Part shown: positions 7,423 through 16,342 of the stretch, piece by piece
Layout: each line of letters opens with the position of its first letter
Position numbering within the stretch: the stretch's first letter is position 1
NCBI GenBank assembly: GCA_025454835.1
Contig: JALONQ010000020.1
Location: forward strand, 1 to 48,221
DNA length: 48,221 nucleotides
Direction of reading: 5' to 3'
Source of the DNA: Bacteroidota bacterium
GTDB lineage: Bacteria > Bacteroidota > Ignavibacteria > UBA10030
The notes under the pieces: model-generated
Databases searched by the model: none
Told to the model about the DNA's origin: nothing
What the model saw: only the letters and a program-made list of their open reading frames with translations
Translations under genes and position numbers: made by a program

Positions 7423-7462
7423 AACGGCCCCGCCTGAGAACTCTCAGAGCGGGGCCGTTTGC
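7423..7462 (+). terminator. Hairpin terminator after the tRNA
   Basis: AACGGCCCCGC (7423-7433) pairs perfectly with GCGGGGCCGTT (7449-7459), and an inner CTGAG/CTCAG pair (7434-7438 with 7443-7447) extends the stem. Only TTT follows, so the U-tract is short, but the stem is very stable. The symmetry allows action on both strands. Confidence 0.75.
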
Positions 7463-7485
7463 CTGTGAGAAGCGGAACCATGAAG

Positions 7486-7588
7486 GGCACGAAGACTCAC
7501 CCAGCGCAGCGAGAAAGGGTTGAGCCAACCTTCCTCTTACCCCAGCCCTGCCTTCCTCCCTCTCTGTGTCCTTTGTGCTCTTTGTGCC
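7486..7588. repeat. TTTGTG-type imperfect inverted repeat
   Basis: GGCACGAAGAC (7486-7496) is a 9-of-11 inverted match to CTCTTTGTGCC (7578-7588). The right side holds the periodic string TGTGTCCTTTGTGCTCTTTGTG. It fills the gap between the tRNA terminator and the convergent gene ending at 7612. Similar strings occur at four other places in this window (near 27433, 27568, 29803 and 31783) and a short one at 36099-36112. Confidence 0.5.
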
Positions 7589-7611
7589 AATTGTTCTTGT
7601 CTGACACGTCA

Positions 7612-8547
7612 TCACAACCGCTTCGCCAAGAACGACTTCCATGCGTCGAAATCATACATCGTCGCACGCGTTCCATGCTTCCCCTTCAATAGCGAACAGA
7701 TGGCCACCGAGGCCGGCAGGTTATTCGACCTTTGCAGAAGACTCCAGAGTTCCCTCTCCAGAACCTTGTCCATCGGTCGATCCCATAGCACCGACATGAC
7801 CTGGTGCACTTGCGAGAGGTTCGCTTCGGGCGAGCCCATGACGAAGACCAGTTCCGAGGATGAGAGCGCCGCCAGTCGCACCGTGGAATCTGCTCGAGAG
7901 ACGACCCACTCACCCACCCGGATGTTTCCCCGCTGCGGAGCCGAAAGAACGCTGTAGCGTGATGTGATCTGCCCGATCCGGCTTCGGGCGATGAGTCCGG
8001 CATCGTCCCTGCGCGCCGCCAGCTTTTGCAACTCCACGAAGGCCTGACGGGAGCCCGACATGGCCAGGTGTTCATAGCCGTAAAGGTTGACGAGCACCCG
8101 CTCCATCTCCGCTGCCTTCGTCATCATCTCCGATTGCCGTTCGACCGTCTGCTGAACCGGCTCTGTGCCTGCACGGATGGTTCGTGCCGTCGTCGAGGTC
8201 AACTCCGCCATCTCGTACGCGAGTGTATCTCGCACCGATGAGCCGATGCTCGACAACAGCATGATCGTCGCCAGGACGATGAGCGTTCCGATCGCTGCCA
8301 GGCCGACCGTTAAGATCCTCTGGAATCGTTGTCGCTCGTTTCGCTCCGCGATGATCTCCGCCGACAATTGCTGAAAACCGAGCGCTGCTTGTCGCATGAC
8401 CTCGTCGCGCAAACTGACGGAGGAAGCACTGACGGCGGCCTCGGGCGCCCTCTGCAGGGCCACCGTCCCGACCTTGACGTCTTCGGCCATCGGCTTCGAA
8501 GTCGGCTTTCGGGACCGGGTCGTGCGGGGGTTGGATGTTCGTGCCAT
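7612..8547 (-). CDS. Uncharacterised single-pass membrane protein at the end of the DUF11 locus
   Basis: A 311-residue protein I do not recognise. Residues 1-45 are basic and low-complexity (MARTSNPRTTRSRKPTSKP), residues 79-100 form one clear membrane helix (ILTVGLAAIGTLIVLATIMLL), and residues 105-155 are predicted helical with an acidic/hydrophobic heptad-like pattern, possibly a coiled coil. The remainder is probably a folded extracytoplasmic domain containing ELVFVMGSPEANLSQVHQVMSVLWD. There is no signal peptide. AAGGAAG lies about six bases before the ATG. It starts 26 bases after the barrel gene on the same strand, so it is likely the last gene of the DUF11 operon. The topology (short cytoplasmic tail, one helix, coiled coil, periplasmic head) would suit an assembly or sensing accessory factor, but that is inference. 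Confidence 0.75.
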   Translation of the reverse strand: MARTSNPRTTRSRKPTSKPMAEDVKVGTVALQRAPEAAVSASSVSLRDEVMRQAALGFQQLSAEIIAERNERQRFQRILTVGLAAIGTLIVLATIMLLSSIGSSVRDTLAYEMAELTSTTARTIRAGTEPVQQTVERQSEMMTKAAEMERVLVNLYGYEHLAMSGSRQAFVELQKLAARRDDAGLIARSRIGQITSRYSVLSAPQRGNIRVGEWVVSRADSTVRLAALSSSELVFVMGSPEANLSQVHQVMSVLWDRPMDKVLERELWSLLQRSNNLPASVAICSLLKGKHGTRATMYDFDAWKSFLAKRL

Positions 8548-8573
8548 GTTGGTCTTCCTTGAGTGGAACGTTC

Positions 8574-11500
8574 CTACTTCGAATCTGCGCCGAGGCCAAA
8601 GAGGTCCTCGCCGAACTTCACGTCGACCCCGATGAACGGCCCGCTCGACGAAAGCGAAGGGGCGACAAGGTCGCGCTCGTGGTAACCCTTGAAGCTGTAG
8701 CCCGACACCAGACGGATGTTGCGCATGACGGCATAGCCCACGCGCGCCGAGAGACCGTTGAGCAGGTCCCCCGCTTCGATCTGCCAGAGGCCGCGGTATT
8801 CCGCACCGACGCTCCAGGCCTCGGTCAGATCATAGTCCGCGCTGAGGAGCAGGAAATGCGAGTTCGTGGTCGCTTCGAGGAACGGAGAGGCCTCGCGGGC
8901 GTTCTTGAAGGCGTACTTGATGCCTACCTCGACGCGACGGACCGGCTCGACATAGGCGTGGACCGAGGCGATCGACGCCTGGTAGTCCTGGAACGGCGCC
9001 ACATACCGGTTCCGGTTCCCCTTCACTTCGAATTTGCCCAGGAGATTGAGGACGTTGTCCTCCACCGGCCGGTAGGCGACGCCGAAAATGAGGTGATACA
9101 GGTCCTGCGAACCGACCGAACGGCGCGATACGTCGCGGCCGAACCGGAGCTTGACGAGGGCGCTCAGGTCATCCACGAAGCGATAGTCGCCCGCAAGATA
9201 CGCGTTGAAACGCTCGGACGCCGCATTGCGGCCGAATTCTATCTTGCCCGCCGCTTTCACCGGTTCATCCTTTGGCAGGTATTCGAGGCCTGTTGAGATG
9301 GCCGTATTGTCCTGCGTCGGGGTCTCAATGGCGCGTCGTCCGAGGTTCTTCGTCCGCTCGAACGTCAGGTTGCCCGTCAACGACTCGGTCAGCTTCAGCC
9401 GATTGCGAAGCCCGATGCTCGCCGCGTTCCGGTAGCCGGCGGCCGCGTTGCCGATCTCGTACTTACCGTAGACCTCGGTCCCCTGCGCCACCGTCGATGT
9501 GGCCCCCATCGTCGTCGTGGTCCCGCCCGCCTCGAAGAACCGCTGCTGCAACGACAGCGCCAACCATTCCGTCGCGCGCCATTCTCCCGTGAGGGCTGTG
9601 GCATTCGGCTTCGCCGGGTCGAACGTCGACGACAGGTTGCGCTCGTGCTCCGCCGTAACGCGAACGTTGCCGGTGAGGGCGTAGACCGCCCCCACGGAGG
9701 CCAGCGTCGTGTGTCGATCGACCGACGACAGCGAGCTGTCGGGTGTACTGTAGGTCAGGTCCTCGATCCGGAACCGGCCTGTCAAGCCGTCCAGGATCCG
9801 ATGCTCGGCCCCTGCCGACATCGACGTGATCGTCGCCTGACCCAACGAAACGGTCTGTAGCGAGCGATAGGCTTCGGCATTCACCCGCGTCGCACCACCA
9901 GCCTGGTACTGCCCGCCGGCGCCGTACTTGATCGTCCCCAGTTCGCGACCGCCGCCCGACTGGGTCGTGTTCTCGAATCCGGCTTCCACACGGCGGTAGT
10001 AACTGCGCAATTGCAGTCCGGCTGCCGGCGAGCCGGCGGCCTCCATCTTGTAGGCGTATCCGTCCCCGGCGACGGACGACGAACGTGCGGCCTCACCCGA
10101 CACGGTCAAATGACCGCCGAGCGCCAGACGCGCATCGGCCCCCAGCAGGCTGTAATTCGACGGCTCGCGCTCTTCCACCACGCCGGTCAAGCCGACCGTG
10201 AGCATCTCTCCCAGGGCCCGCTCCACGCGTCCGCCCGCCACGTACGCATTGGCCGTCCCTGTCTGTGCCTCGAACGCGGCGACGATATAAATGGGATTGC
10301 CCATCGCATCGATCGACGGGACCGGCTGCTTGAAGAAGACCGTTCCCTGTTCGTAGTCGATGTCGTAGTCGGTGAAGCGGTATGCGTCACGGACCTGGAG
10401 TATCACCTCGGAGTGGAAGCGGTCGCGCGTTTCGATGCGGATCTTGTCGGTGCCGTAGGTGATGCGGGTGGCTCCGAGACTGTAGAAGCCCGAGAGGCCT
10501 TCACCGCGCCGTTCGACCTGCATCACCTTCCGGTCGGTCAACGAACCGAAGACATTCACGTCCCACACGCGGTCGCGGTGCAGCACCTTGGCGCCGTTCA
10601 GCGTCCGGTTGTAGCGCGTGAACTCCTGCTTTGTCAGTCCGGTCGTGTAGTCGCCGAGGTAGAGCGACGACTGGTTCCGTTCGAGTCGGAGGAAGAAGTT
10701 GCGGTTCGTCTGGGCGTCGTACGTCAGCAGGCTGTTGTCGCCCGTGATGGAATAGAGATAATCGGGGTCGAGCTCGCGGAAGTACCGTGCCCGATTGCGT
10801 CGGTCGGAGTCGTACGACGACGTCAGCAGGTACTCGTCACCGATGGTCCCACGGGCGTAGACCGCGAGACGGCCGTCAGCCGTGAGGCCTTCGTCGAAGG
10901 TCGAATTCGCACCGAGACGGCTCCGGTCGCCGCTGAAGGCGGACCCGCTGACCCGGCCTGTTGCCAGACCAACGAGCGTGAACGGCTCGAGCGGCGTTGT
11001 GGCCTGGAACGCGGCCGTTCCCTTCACGCCTTCGACCTCGGCCGTCACAGCGCCGACGCCGGAGACTCCGGGCACTTCGTACACGAAGGAGGCGCGGCCG
11101 TTCCGGAGGGCGACCTGAATACCTCGGCGGTTCGGGTCGATGTCATTCGCCACGATCGCGCCGCTGTCGGCGGAGAGCGTCACGATGAACTGATCGCGCA
11201 CGCGCATCATCCAGCGATCGAAGACCTCGACCGAGCCGTCAATGAGCGCTCCGCTTCCCGCCGGGGCCGATTCCCGGTCGAGGACCACCTGCACCACGGA
11301 CGGCGCGCCGAGGATGTGTACGGACCGTTCCTCAGACGTGATCGTCGAACCGTCAGGATTCAACAGCCGGACCTCATAGGTCACCGGGCCTTCGGGCACG
11401 GCAACGTTCAGGAAGTCGACGATGCCGTCGACCCTGATCTTCGTCTTCTTGACCTCCACGCCGTTCACGGCCAACGCCACGTCAAAACCCGGCCAGCCCT

Positions 11501-11687
11501 TCGCCGTCACCGACTGGGTGCGCAGCGAGAGCACGGCCTGGTCCTCGGGATGCGTGATCTGAAGCATCTGGGCAAACGCCGAGGCCATCGCCCCCGTCAA
11601 CAGGGCGACGAGCGCGAACGTCCGCACGAACCACGCCATGGCGGGGTACGAGCGAGCGGGGCGATATGTGGCGTTCAGCCGCAACAT
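8574..11687 (-). CDS. Very large outer-membrane beta-barrel protein with N-terminal Ig-like domains
   Basis: A protein of up to 1037 residues. A signal peptide sits at residues 17-40 (MAWFVRTFALVALLTGAM...), so translation may really begin at ATG 11639 (1021 residues); neither start has a clear ribosome site, and the ATG at 11687 lies one base after the previous stop. Residues about 45-260 look like two Ig-like/invasin-like domains (QSVTAKGWPGFDVALAVNG; VTLSADSGAIVANDI). From about 290 to the end, alternating strands with YLYSITGDNSLLTYD, LYLGDYTTGL and YDIDYEQGTVFFKQPVP indicate a barrel of many strands, ending in FIGVDVKFGEDLFGLG. Barrels with this pattern are seen next to DUF11/OmpA proteins in other Gram-negatives. 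I infer a surface anchor or export pore for the neighbouring DUF11 proteins; it has no TonB box or plug domain that I can identify. Confidence 0.8.
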   Translation of the reverse strand: MLRLNATYRPARSYPAMAWFVRTFALVALLTGAMASAFAQMLQITHPEDQAVLSLRTQSVTAKGWPGFDVALAVNGVEVKKTKIRVDGIVDFLNVAVPEGPVTYEVRLLNPDGSTITSEERSVHILGAPSVVQVVLDRESAPAGSGALIDGSVEVFDRWMMRVRDQFIVTLSADSGAIVANDIDPNRRGIQVALRNGRASFVYEVPGVSGVGAVTAEVEGVKGTAAFQATTPLEPFTLVGLATGRVSGSAFSGDRSRLGANSTFDEGLTADGRLAVYARGTIGDEYLLTSSYDSDRRNRARYFRELDPDYLYSITGDNSLLTYDAQTNRNFFLRLERNQSSLYLGDYTTGLTKQEFTRYNRTLNGAKVLHRDRVWDVNVFGSLTDRKVMQVERRGEGLSGFYSLGATRITYGTDKIRIETRDRFHSEVILQVRDAYRFTDYDIDYEQGTVFFKQPVPSIDAMGNPIYIVAAFEAQTGTANAYVAGGRVERALGEMLTVGLTGVVEEREPSNYSLLGADARLALGGHLTVSGEAARSSSVAGDGYAYKMEAAGSPAAGLQLRSYYRRVEAGFENTTQSGGGRELGTIKYGAGGQYQAGGATRVNAEAYRSLQTVSLGQATITSMSAGAEHRILDGLTGRFRIEDLTYSTPDSSLSSVDRHTTLASVGAVYALTGNVRVTAEHERNLSSTFDPAKPNATALTGEWRATEWLALSLQQRFFEAGGTTTTMGATSTVAQGTEVYGKYEIGNAAAGYRNAASIGLRNRLKLTESLTGNLTFERTKNLGRRAIETPTQDNTAISTGLEYLPKDEPVKAAGKIEFGRNAASERFNAYLAGDYRFVDDLSALVKLRFGRDVSRRSVGSQDLYHLIFGVAYRPVEDNVLNLLGKFEVKGNRNRYVAPFQDYQASIASVHAYVEPVRRVEVGIKYAFKNAREASPFLEATTNSHFLLLSADYDLTEAWSVGAEYRGLWQIEAGDLLNGLSARVGYAVMRNIRLVSGYSFKGYHERDLVAPSLSSSGPFIGVDVKFGEDLFGLGADSK

Positions 11688-11688
11688 G

Positions 11689-14600
11689 TTACCGGACCGG
11701 CTTCACGATCAGGGGACGACCGGTGATGGCAGATTCGACGCCAGACGACGAACGCCGAATGACAGCGAACTTCGAGATCCACGGGGCCTTGGAGCCGTCT
11801 CCCGATTCGACGCGGAACTCGAACATCAGACGATAGGCGGGAGCCGCGATGATGCCGCGCGCCCTCAGCGTGCGGGAGACGTCGACTGAATCCGATCCAT
11901 CCGACCGCACCGTGGAACGCTCGATCGTCATCCACGAGGGCAGGGTGTCCACGAGCGCGACCGCCGCAGGACGATTGCCGGTGCCGGCCCAGACCGCGAT
12001 CATCACGGCCAGATAGCGGCCTCCGACCTGCACGGCAACGGCCGAATCGGCGGCTGCACCAGGTGTCGGGACGACATTGATCCGCGCCTTTTCGGTCGAA
12101 TCCACGCCACCCTCTTTCAGCACCGAGGTCCAGAATTCGCTCCGGAACAGCCGCATCTCCACGCGTCGGTTCTTCTGCCGGCCTTCAGCCGTTAGGTTCG
12201 TGGCGATCGGACGATGCTCACCGAACCCGACGAACTCCATCCGGCCGCGGTCGATGCCGAACCTGGAGGCCAGCATCTCGACGATGGAGGCCGCACGAGC
12301 TTGCGACAACTCAAGGTTCGACGGGAACTGCTTCGTCCGGATCGGCCGGCTGTCCGTATGCCCTTCCACGATCATCGAGAGCGTCGGGTCCTCCCGCAGC
12401 ATGGCCGCGGTGGCTTCGAGTGCGCTCTCCGCGCCGGCGCGTAGCTCCGCCCGAGCCGTCTCATACAGGACGCTCGGCATGACGAAGTTGATCGCGCGAC
12501 CCTTGAGGGCCACTGCGGCCTGGTTCTCGGTCGACAAGACGTCCGCCATCGCGAACGTCGTATCGGCCGTGACCACACGCACGGCGGCGGTCTGCGACCG
12601 CAACGAAACGACGCGGACCGCCGGGCGCCCTGCCGCCATTTGATAGACCAAGGCCCCATCGAACGGCGACTCCAGGCTGTCGATCGTCCACGTCAGCGTG
12701 GGGCCAAGCACGGCGGGCTCAACAGATTGACCGCGGAAGCGCCCCGAACCGGCGACATACCGCAGTCCCTCGCCCAAACTATCGGTCCAGACGACGCGGT
12801 CGATCCGACCCGAGCCGTCGTACGACATCGGTACCGTCACCATGATCGCCACCGAATCACGCGGCTTCGGCGTTTCGGTGACCGGACCGAAGGCGAACTC
12901 GACGCGGCGGTTCAGCGCGCGGCCTTCACGCGTCTTGTTCTCGGCAACCGGGATGGTCTCGCCGTAGCCGATCGTGGCGATGCGCAACAGGTCGATGCCC
13001 TCCCGCTCGACGAGATAGGCCTTGACCGCCTCGGCCCGCGCGATCGAGAGAACCCGATTGTTCGGGAACTCCCGCGTGCTGATCGGCGAGGCGTCGGTGT
13101 GCCCCATGATCGTCACATCCTCGTCGGCGTTCTCCCGCATGATATTGGCCAGCTGATGAATGATCGGGAACGCTTCAGGCCGCAGGACGGCTTTGCCGAC
13201 CTCGAAGTTGAGTCCCGTCAGCTTCATGAGCGCCGGACGCTCGTCGTCGATGAACACGACGTTCTTGGGGGCGACGACGCGACGCAGCGACAGGCCGCCG
13301 ATGCGGAGGATCTGCTGACTCAGGACGAGCGAGTCTTCGGCGGGCGGACCGTCGAGATAGAAATCCGCCCGTACGATGCCACCCGCTGGAACGCTGACGA
13401 ACCGCGAGGACCCGTCGCCCGCAAAATCGTTGAAACCGGCATGCAGCGTCGTTCCGGCTGGAAGTGTGAACTCACGGACGCGGATCACGTGTTCGCCCGG
13501 AGCGATGTCTGGGATCGAGTATTTGCCGTCGGCTCCGGTCACGATCCGCGTGCCGTCCTCGGTGATCAACTCAACGCCCTCGACACCACCCTCGCCCGGA
13601 TCCTGGTAGGAGTTTCGGTTGGGATCGTAGAAGACCTTGCCGACCACCAGACCACGGTCGGTGAAGACGCCTTTCTGGACCTCGACGCGGGCTTCAGACA
13701 CGGCCGACCTCAGCGGGAAGCCGTTCGGAGCGGACGCGGAAGCGAAGGCACGATTGACTCCGTCGCCTTCGGCCGCGCCCGCCCCGACGATCATCCGGTA
13801 GGTGACGCTCCGCGAGGCGCCGGCCAGCAATGAATCGGCGAGCATCCACTGCAGCACGATGCCCGACCCTGTCCTGACAATCGCCGGGTCCGGCAATCGG
13901 GCGGTGTCGCGGTGGCTCGAGCCAGCCAGGTACGTGAAGCCGACCGGAGGACGATCCTCGAGCACAACGTTGCGCACCAGCATGGCCGGCGTGGCGTTGC
14001 GAACGGTGACGGTATAGATCGCCTGGTCGCCGATCTCAACGATCGGACGCGCCGTCGACTTCTCCACGACGAGGTCGGCCTCGAAGATCTCCGTCGTTAC
14101 GGTCACGCTCGTGTCAATCGTCTGGTCGGAAACGAACCGTGCCGTATTCGTGAGCATCCGGCCGATCGTCGTCGTATCCACGAACCGGACCTGCACCAAG
14201 ATGCTGCGAACGCTCGCCGGACTTGCCGCAGAATCGAACCGGCCGAAGTTCCATCGCAGGATGCCGGCAACGGTGTCGAGGAACGACGGCGCCGGCGCCG
14301 ACGAGACGAACCGCATCGACCGGTCGAGAGAATCGGTCAGAACGGCAGACGTCATCGACAGATTGCCGACGTTCCGCACGGTGATGGCATATCCGACGGT
14401 GTCGCGACGATACGCCCGTACGGGACCCGCCTTCGACAGCTCCAGGGTCGGATTCAGCGTGATCGGGATATTGACATCGGTGACATATGTCCCCGGCTCG
14501 AGCGGCGCGACAGAGACGGAACCGCGGAGGAACGCATCATCGATGCTGACGCTGTACTGGTTCCCCGCCGGCAGTCCGCTGAACGTGTACGAACCCGTCG

Positions 14601-16290
14601 TGTCCGTGAAGGTCGAATCGATCGCCATCCGGCCCGTCCGGTAGCTGTCATCCGCCGCCCGGCCTCCTCCGCCCGCGAGTTGCGTCAGGACGACCTTGAT
14701 CCCGGCGGCCGCGACCGGTTGCCTCGACACGAGGTAGTAGACCTTGCCCGAGATGACGATCAGGTTCTTCACGGGTGGAATGCCTCCGATGCCCGGGACG
14801 GCGACGGACACCGTCGTCACCGTGTTCATCGGCAGGCCAAATTCATCGAGCGTCTGGATCCGCACGGTATAGTCGTCCGTCGTCGGGACAGGAATGATAT
14901 AGCTCCCATCCGCTCCCGTGATCGCGGTACCGATCAGGACGCCTGCCGACGAATAGACCCGGACGATGGCGCCCGCCTCGGGTTCGTTGGTGCTGTTGTG
15001 CACGACGATCCCCGTGAGCGCTCCCGGATAGAACACCACAGCGACCGACGTGGAGTCGCGGCAAACGCCGGCGTCGTCGACGCTGATCGTCGCCCGGGCG
15101 TAGACGACCGCGTTGCTGACGATGAGAGCCTTAAGGCTGTCGACGGCGAAGCCGCCGACCGTGGCCACGACGATCGAATCGAGCCCGTTCGAGAACGTGC
15201 CGACCGAGGTCCGGAAGACCACGGGCGTTCCGTCCGGCTTCGGAACGCCGAGCGTATCGGTCACCGTCGCGCGAAGCACGGTGGCGGCGATCCCGTTGCC
15301 GATGACCAACGACGGCGTCGCCGTCACCTGGACGCGGCAAGAGGTCGACGACCGCGCCCGCACAACGAAGGCCGCCGAATCGCTCACCGGGGGCGTCTGA
15401 TCGCTGGCAGCCCAGGCGACATTCTTCATGACGCTCCCGTCCGCCACATCGGGCCGGACGCGCACGGTCACCAGGACCGTATCCTCTTGTCCGACGCCGA
15501 AGGACATGACCGACCCGAAGATCCCCCGGGCCACCCTGCCGACGAAGCCGGCATTCTGCGAGACGACCACCGGGTCCACATCCAGCGCCAGACTGTCAAC
15601 GATAAAGACATTCGTCAGGGCAACGTCGCCGGTGTTCCGCACCCGGAGCGTGTAGGTGACCAATCCACCGGTCTCGACGGTGTCGCGCGACACCGATTTC
15701 GTGATCGTCAGCATCGGCCCCGAACCGGAACCGGCGCGAATGGCAACGACCGCCTGCGCCCGCACGATCGACGTGCCGGTCTCATTGCTGATCGCGTGCG
15801 CCGTGTTGGACAACTGCGAGCCGCCGGTCACGTCCGGCCGGACCCGAACGAAGATGAGAATGGAATCGACCCCGCCCGGAGCAAGGCGAGCGATCGCATG
15901 TCGCACGACGGGGCCGGAGACCTGTCCCGGCGAGGCGCCGAGGACCTCGAACCGTGACGCGTCGAGCGTGTCGAGTACCTCGACGTTCGTCAGCGCTTCC
16001 GGCCCCGCATTCTCGACCCGCACCGTGAAAACGAGGTCCTGACCCGGCGTCACCGTATCACGCGACGCGTACTTCGACAGCGTCAGCCGGTACGATGCCG
16101 CCTCCACGACCAGGCTGACCGTGGAGGACGACAGCGAGTCGGGAGTACCGTCGGCGTAACCGAAACGGAGCACGCCCACGTTGTCAATGCGCGTGCCCGG
16201 AACGGTCTGCGCCACGCCCGCCGCCGCGAGGAGCAGCAGCAGGAGTCCGACCGTCACGTGTCTTGCGATATATGGTGCGAAGTGTCGCAT
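11689..16290 (-). CDS. DUF11-repeat protein with carboxypeptidase-regulatory-like domains and two OmpA domains
   Basis: A 1533-residue secreted protein. Signal peptide: residues 1-27 (MRHFAPYIARHVTVGLLLLL..., cut near AGVA-Q). DUF11 (isopeptide/Ig-like) domains begin near 66, 193, 614 and 740, each with the GD/GQ...Y-T-hydrophobic-VxNxG pattern. Carboxypeptidase-regulatory/SdrB-like domains lie at about 420-490, 512-590 and 877-945; the last has the Ca-binding-like stretch DPNRNSYQDPGEGG. Two OmpA C-terminal domains follow, about 1015-1135 (GHTDASPI, LSIARAEAV, NRRVEFAF) and about 1268-1382 (GHTDSRPI, LSQARAASI, NRRVEM). Both keep the Asp and Arg that bind diaminopimelate in peptidoglycan. 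About 150 more residues follow. It could tether a surface structure to the cell wall. The next gene starts one base later, so it is probably co-translated with the barrel. Confidence 0.88.
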   Translation of the reverse strand: MRHFAPYIARHVTVGLLLLLLAAAGVAQTVPGTRIDNVGVLRFGYADGTPDSLSSSTVSLVVEAASYRLTLSKYASRDTVTPGQDLVFTVRVENAGPEALTNVEVLDTLDASRFEVLGASPGQVSGPVVRHAIARLAPGGVDSILIFVRVRPDVTGGSQLSNTAHAISNETGTSIVRAQAVVAIRAGSGSGPMLTITKSVSRDTVETGGLVTYTLRVRNTGDVALTNVFIVDSLALDVDPVVVSQNAGFVGRVARGIFGSVMSFGVGQEDTVLVTVRVRPDVADGSVMKNVAWAASDQTPPVSDSAAFVVRARSSTSCRVQVTATPSLVIGNGIAATVLRATVTDTLGVPKPDGTPVVFRTSVGTFSNGLDSIVVATVGGFAVDSLKALIVSNAVVYARATISVDDAGVCRDSTSVAVVFYPGALTGIVVHNSTNEPEAGAIVRVYSSAGVLIGTAITGADGSYIIPVPTTDDYTVRIQTLDEFGLPMNTVTTVSVAVPGIGGIPPVKNLIVISGKVYYLVSRQPVAAAGIKVVLTQLAGGGGRAADDSYRTGRMAIDSTFTDTTGSYTFSGLPAGNQYSVSIDDAFLRGSVSVAPLEPGTYVTDVNIPITLNPTLELSKAGPVRAYRRDTVGYAITVRNVGNLSMTSAVLTDSLDRSMRFVSSAPAPSFLDTVAGILRWNFGRFDSAASPASVRSILVQVRFVDTTTIGRMLTNTARFVSDQTIDTSVTVTTEIFEADLVVEKSTARPIVEIGDQAIYTVTVRNATPAMLVRNVVLEDRPPVGFTYLAGSSHRDTARLPDPAIVRTGSGIVLQWMLADSLLAGASRSVTYRMIVGAGAAEGDGVNRAFASASAPNGFPLRSAVSEARVEVQKGVFTDRGLVVGKVFYDPNRNSYQDPGEGGVEGVELITEDGTRIVTGADGKYSIPDIAPGEHVIRVREFTLPAGTTLHAGFNDFAGDGSSRFVSVPAGGIVRADFYLDGPPAEDSLVLSQQILRIGGLSLRRVVAPKNVVFIDDERPALMKLTGLNFEVGKAVLRPEAFPIIHQLANIMRENADEDVTIMGHTDASPISTREFPNNRVLSIARAEAVKAYLVEREGIDLLRIATIGYGETIPVAENKTREGRALNRRVEFAFGPVTETPKPRDSVAIMVTVPMSYDGSGRIDRVVWTDSLGEGLRYVAGSGRFRGQSVEPAVLGPTLTWTIDSLESPFDGALVYQMAAGRPAVRVVSLRSQTAAVRVVTADTTFAMADVLSTENQAAVALKGRAINFVMPSVLYETARAELRAGAESALEATAAMLREDPTLSMIVEGHTDSRPIRTKQFPSNLELSQARAASIVEMLASRFGIDRGRMEFVGFGEHRPIATNLTAEGRQKNRRVEMRLFRSEFWTSVLKEGGVDSTEKARINVVPTPGAAADSAVAVQVGGRYLAVMIAVWAGTGNRPAAVALVDTLPSWMTIERSTVRSDGSDSVDVSRTLRARGIIAAPAYRLMFEFRVESGDGSKAPWISKFAVIRRSSSGVESAITGRPLIVKPVR

Positions 16291-16342
16291 GCGGCGTAGG
16301 TCCGGAGCGGAGCGGCAAGCCCCGCCCCGGACAGGAGTGGCG

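Noticed and set aside
7460-7611. Possible CRISPR-like array because of TTTGTG periodicity
   Set aside because: Units are about nine bases, degenerate and without spacers of 30-40 bases; there are no cas genes.
13912-15957. 681-codon plus-strand open frame opposite the DUF11/OmpA gene, and similar long antisense frames at 10011-11726 and 12640-13833
   Set aside because: They are antisense to clear DUF11, OmpA and barrel domains. Their products are rich in Arg, Asp and His with no domain, as expected from GC-rich antisense frames.
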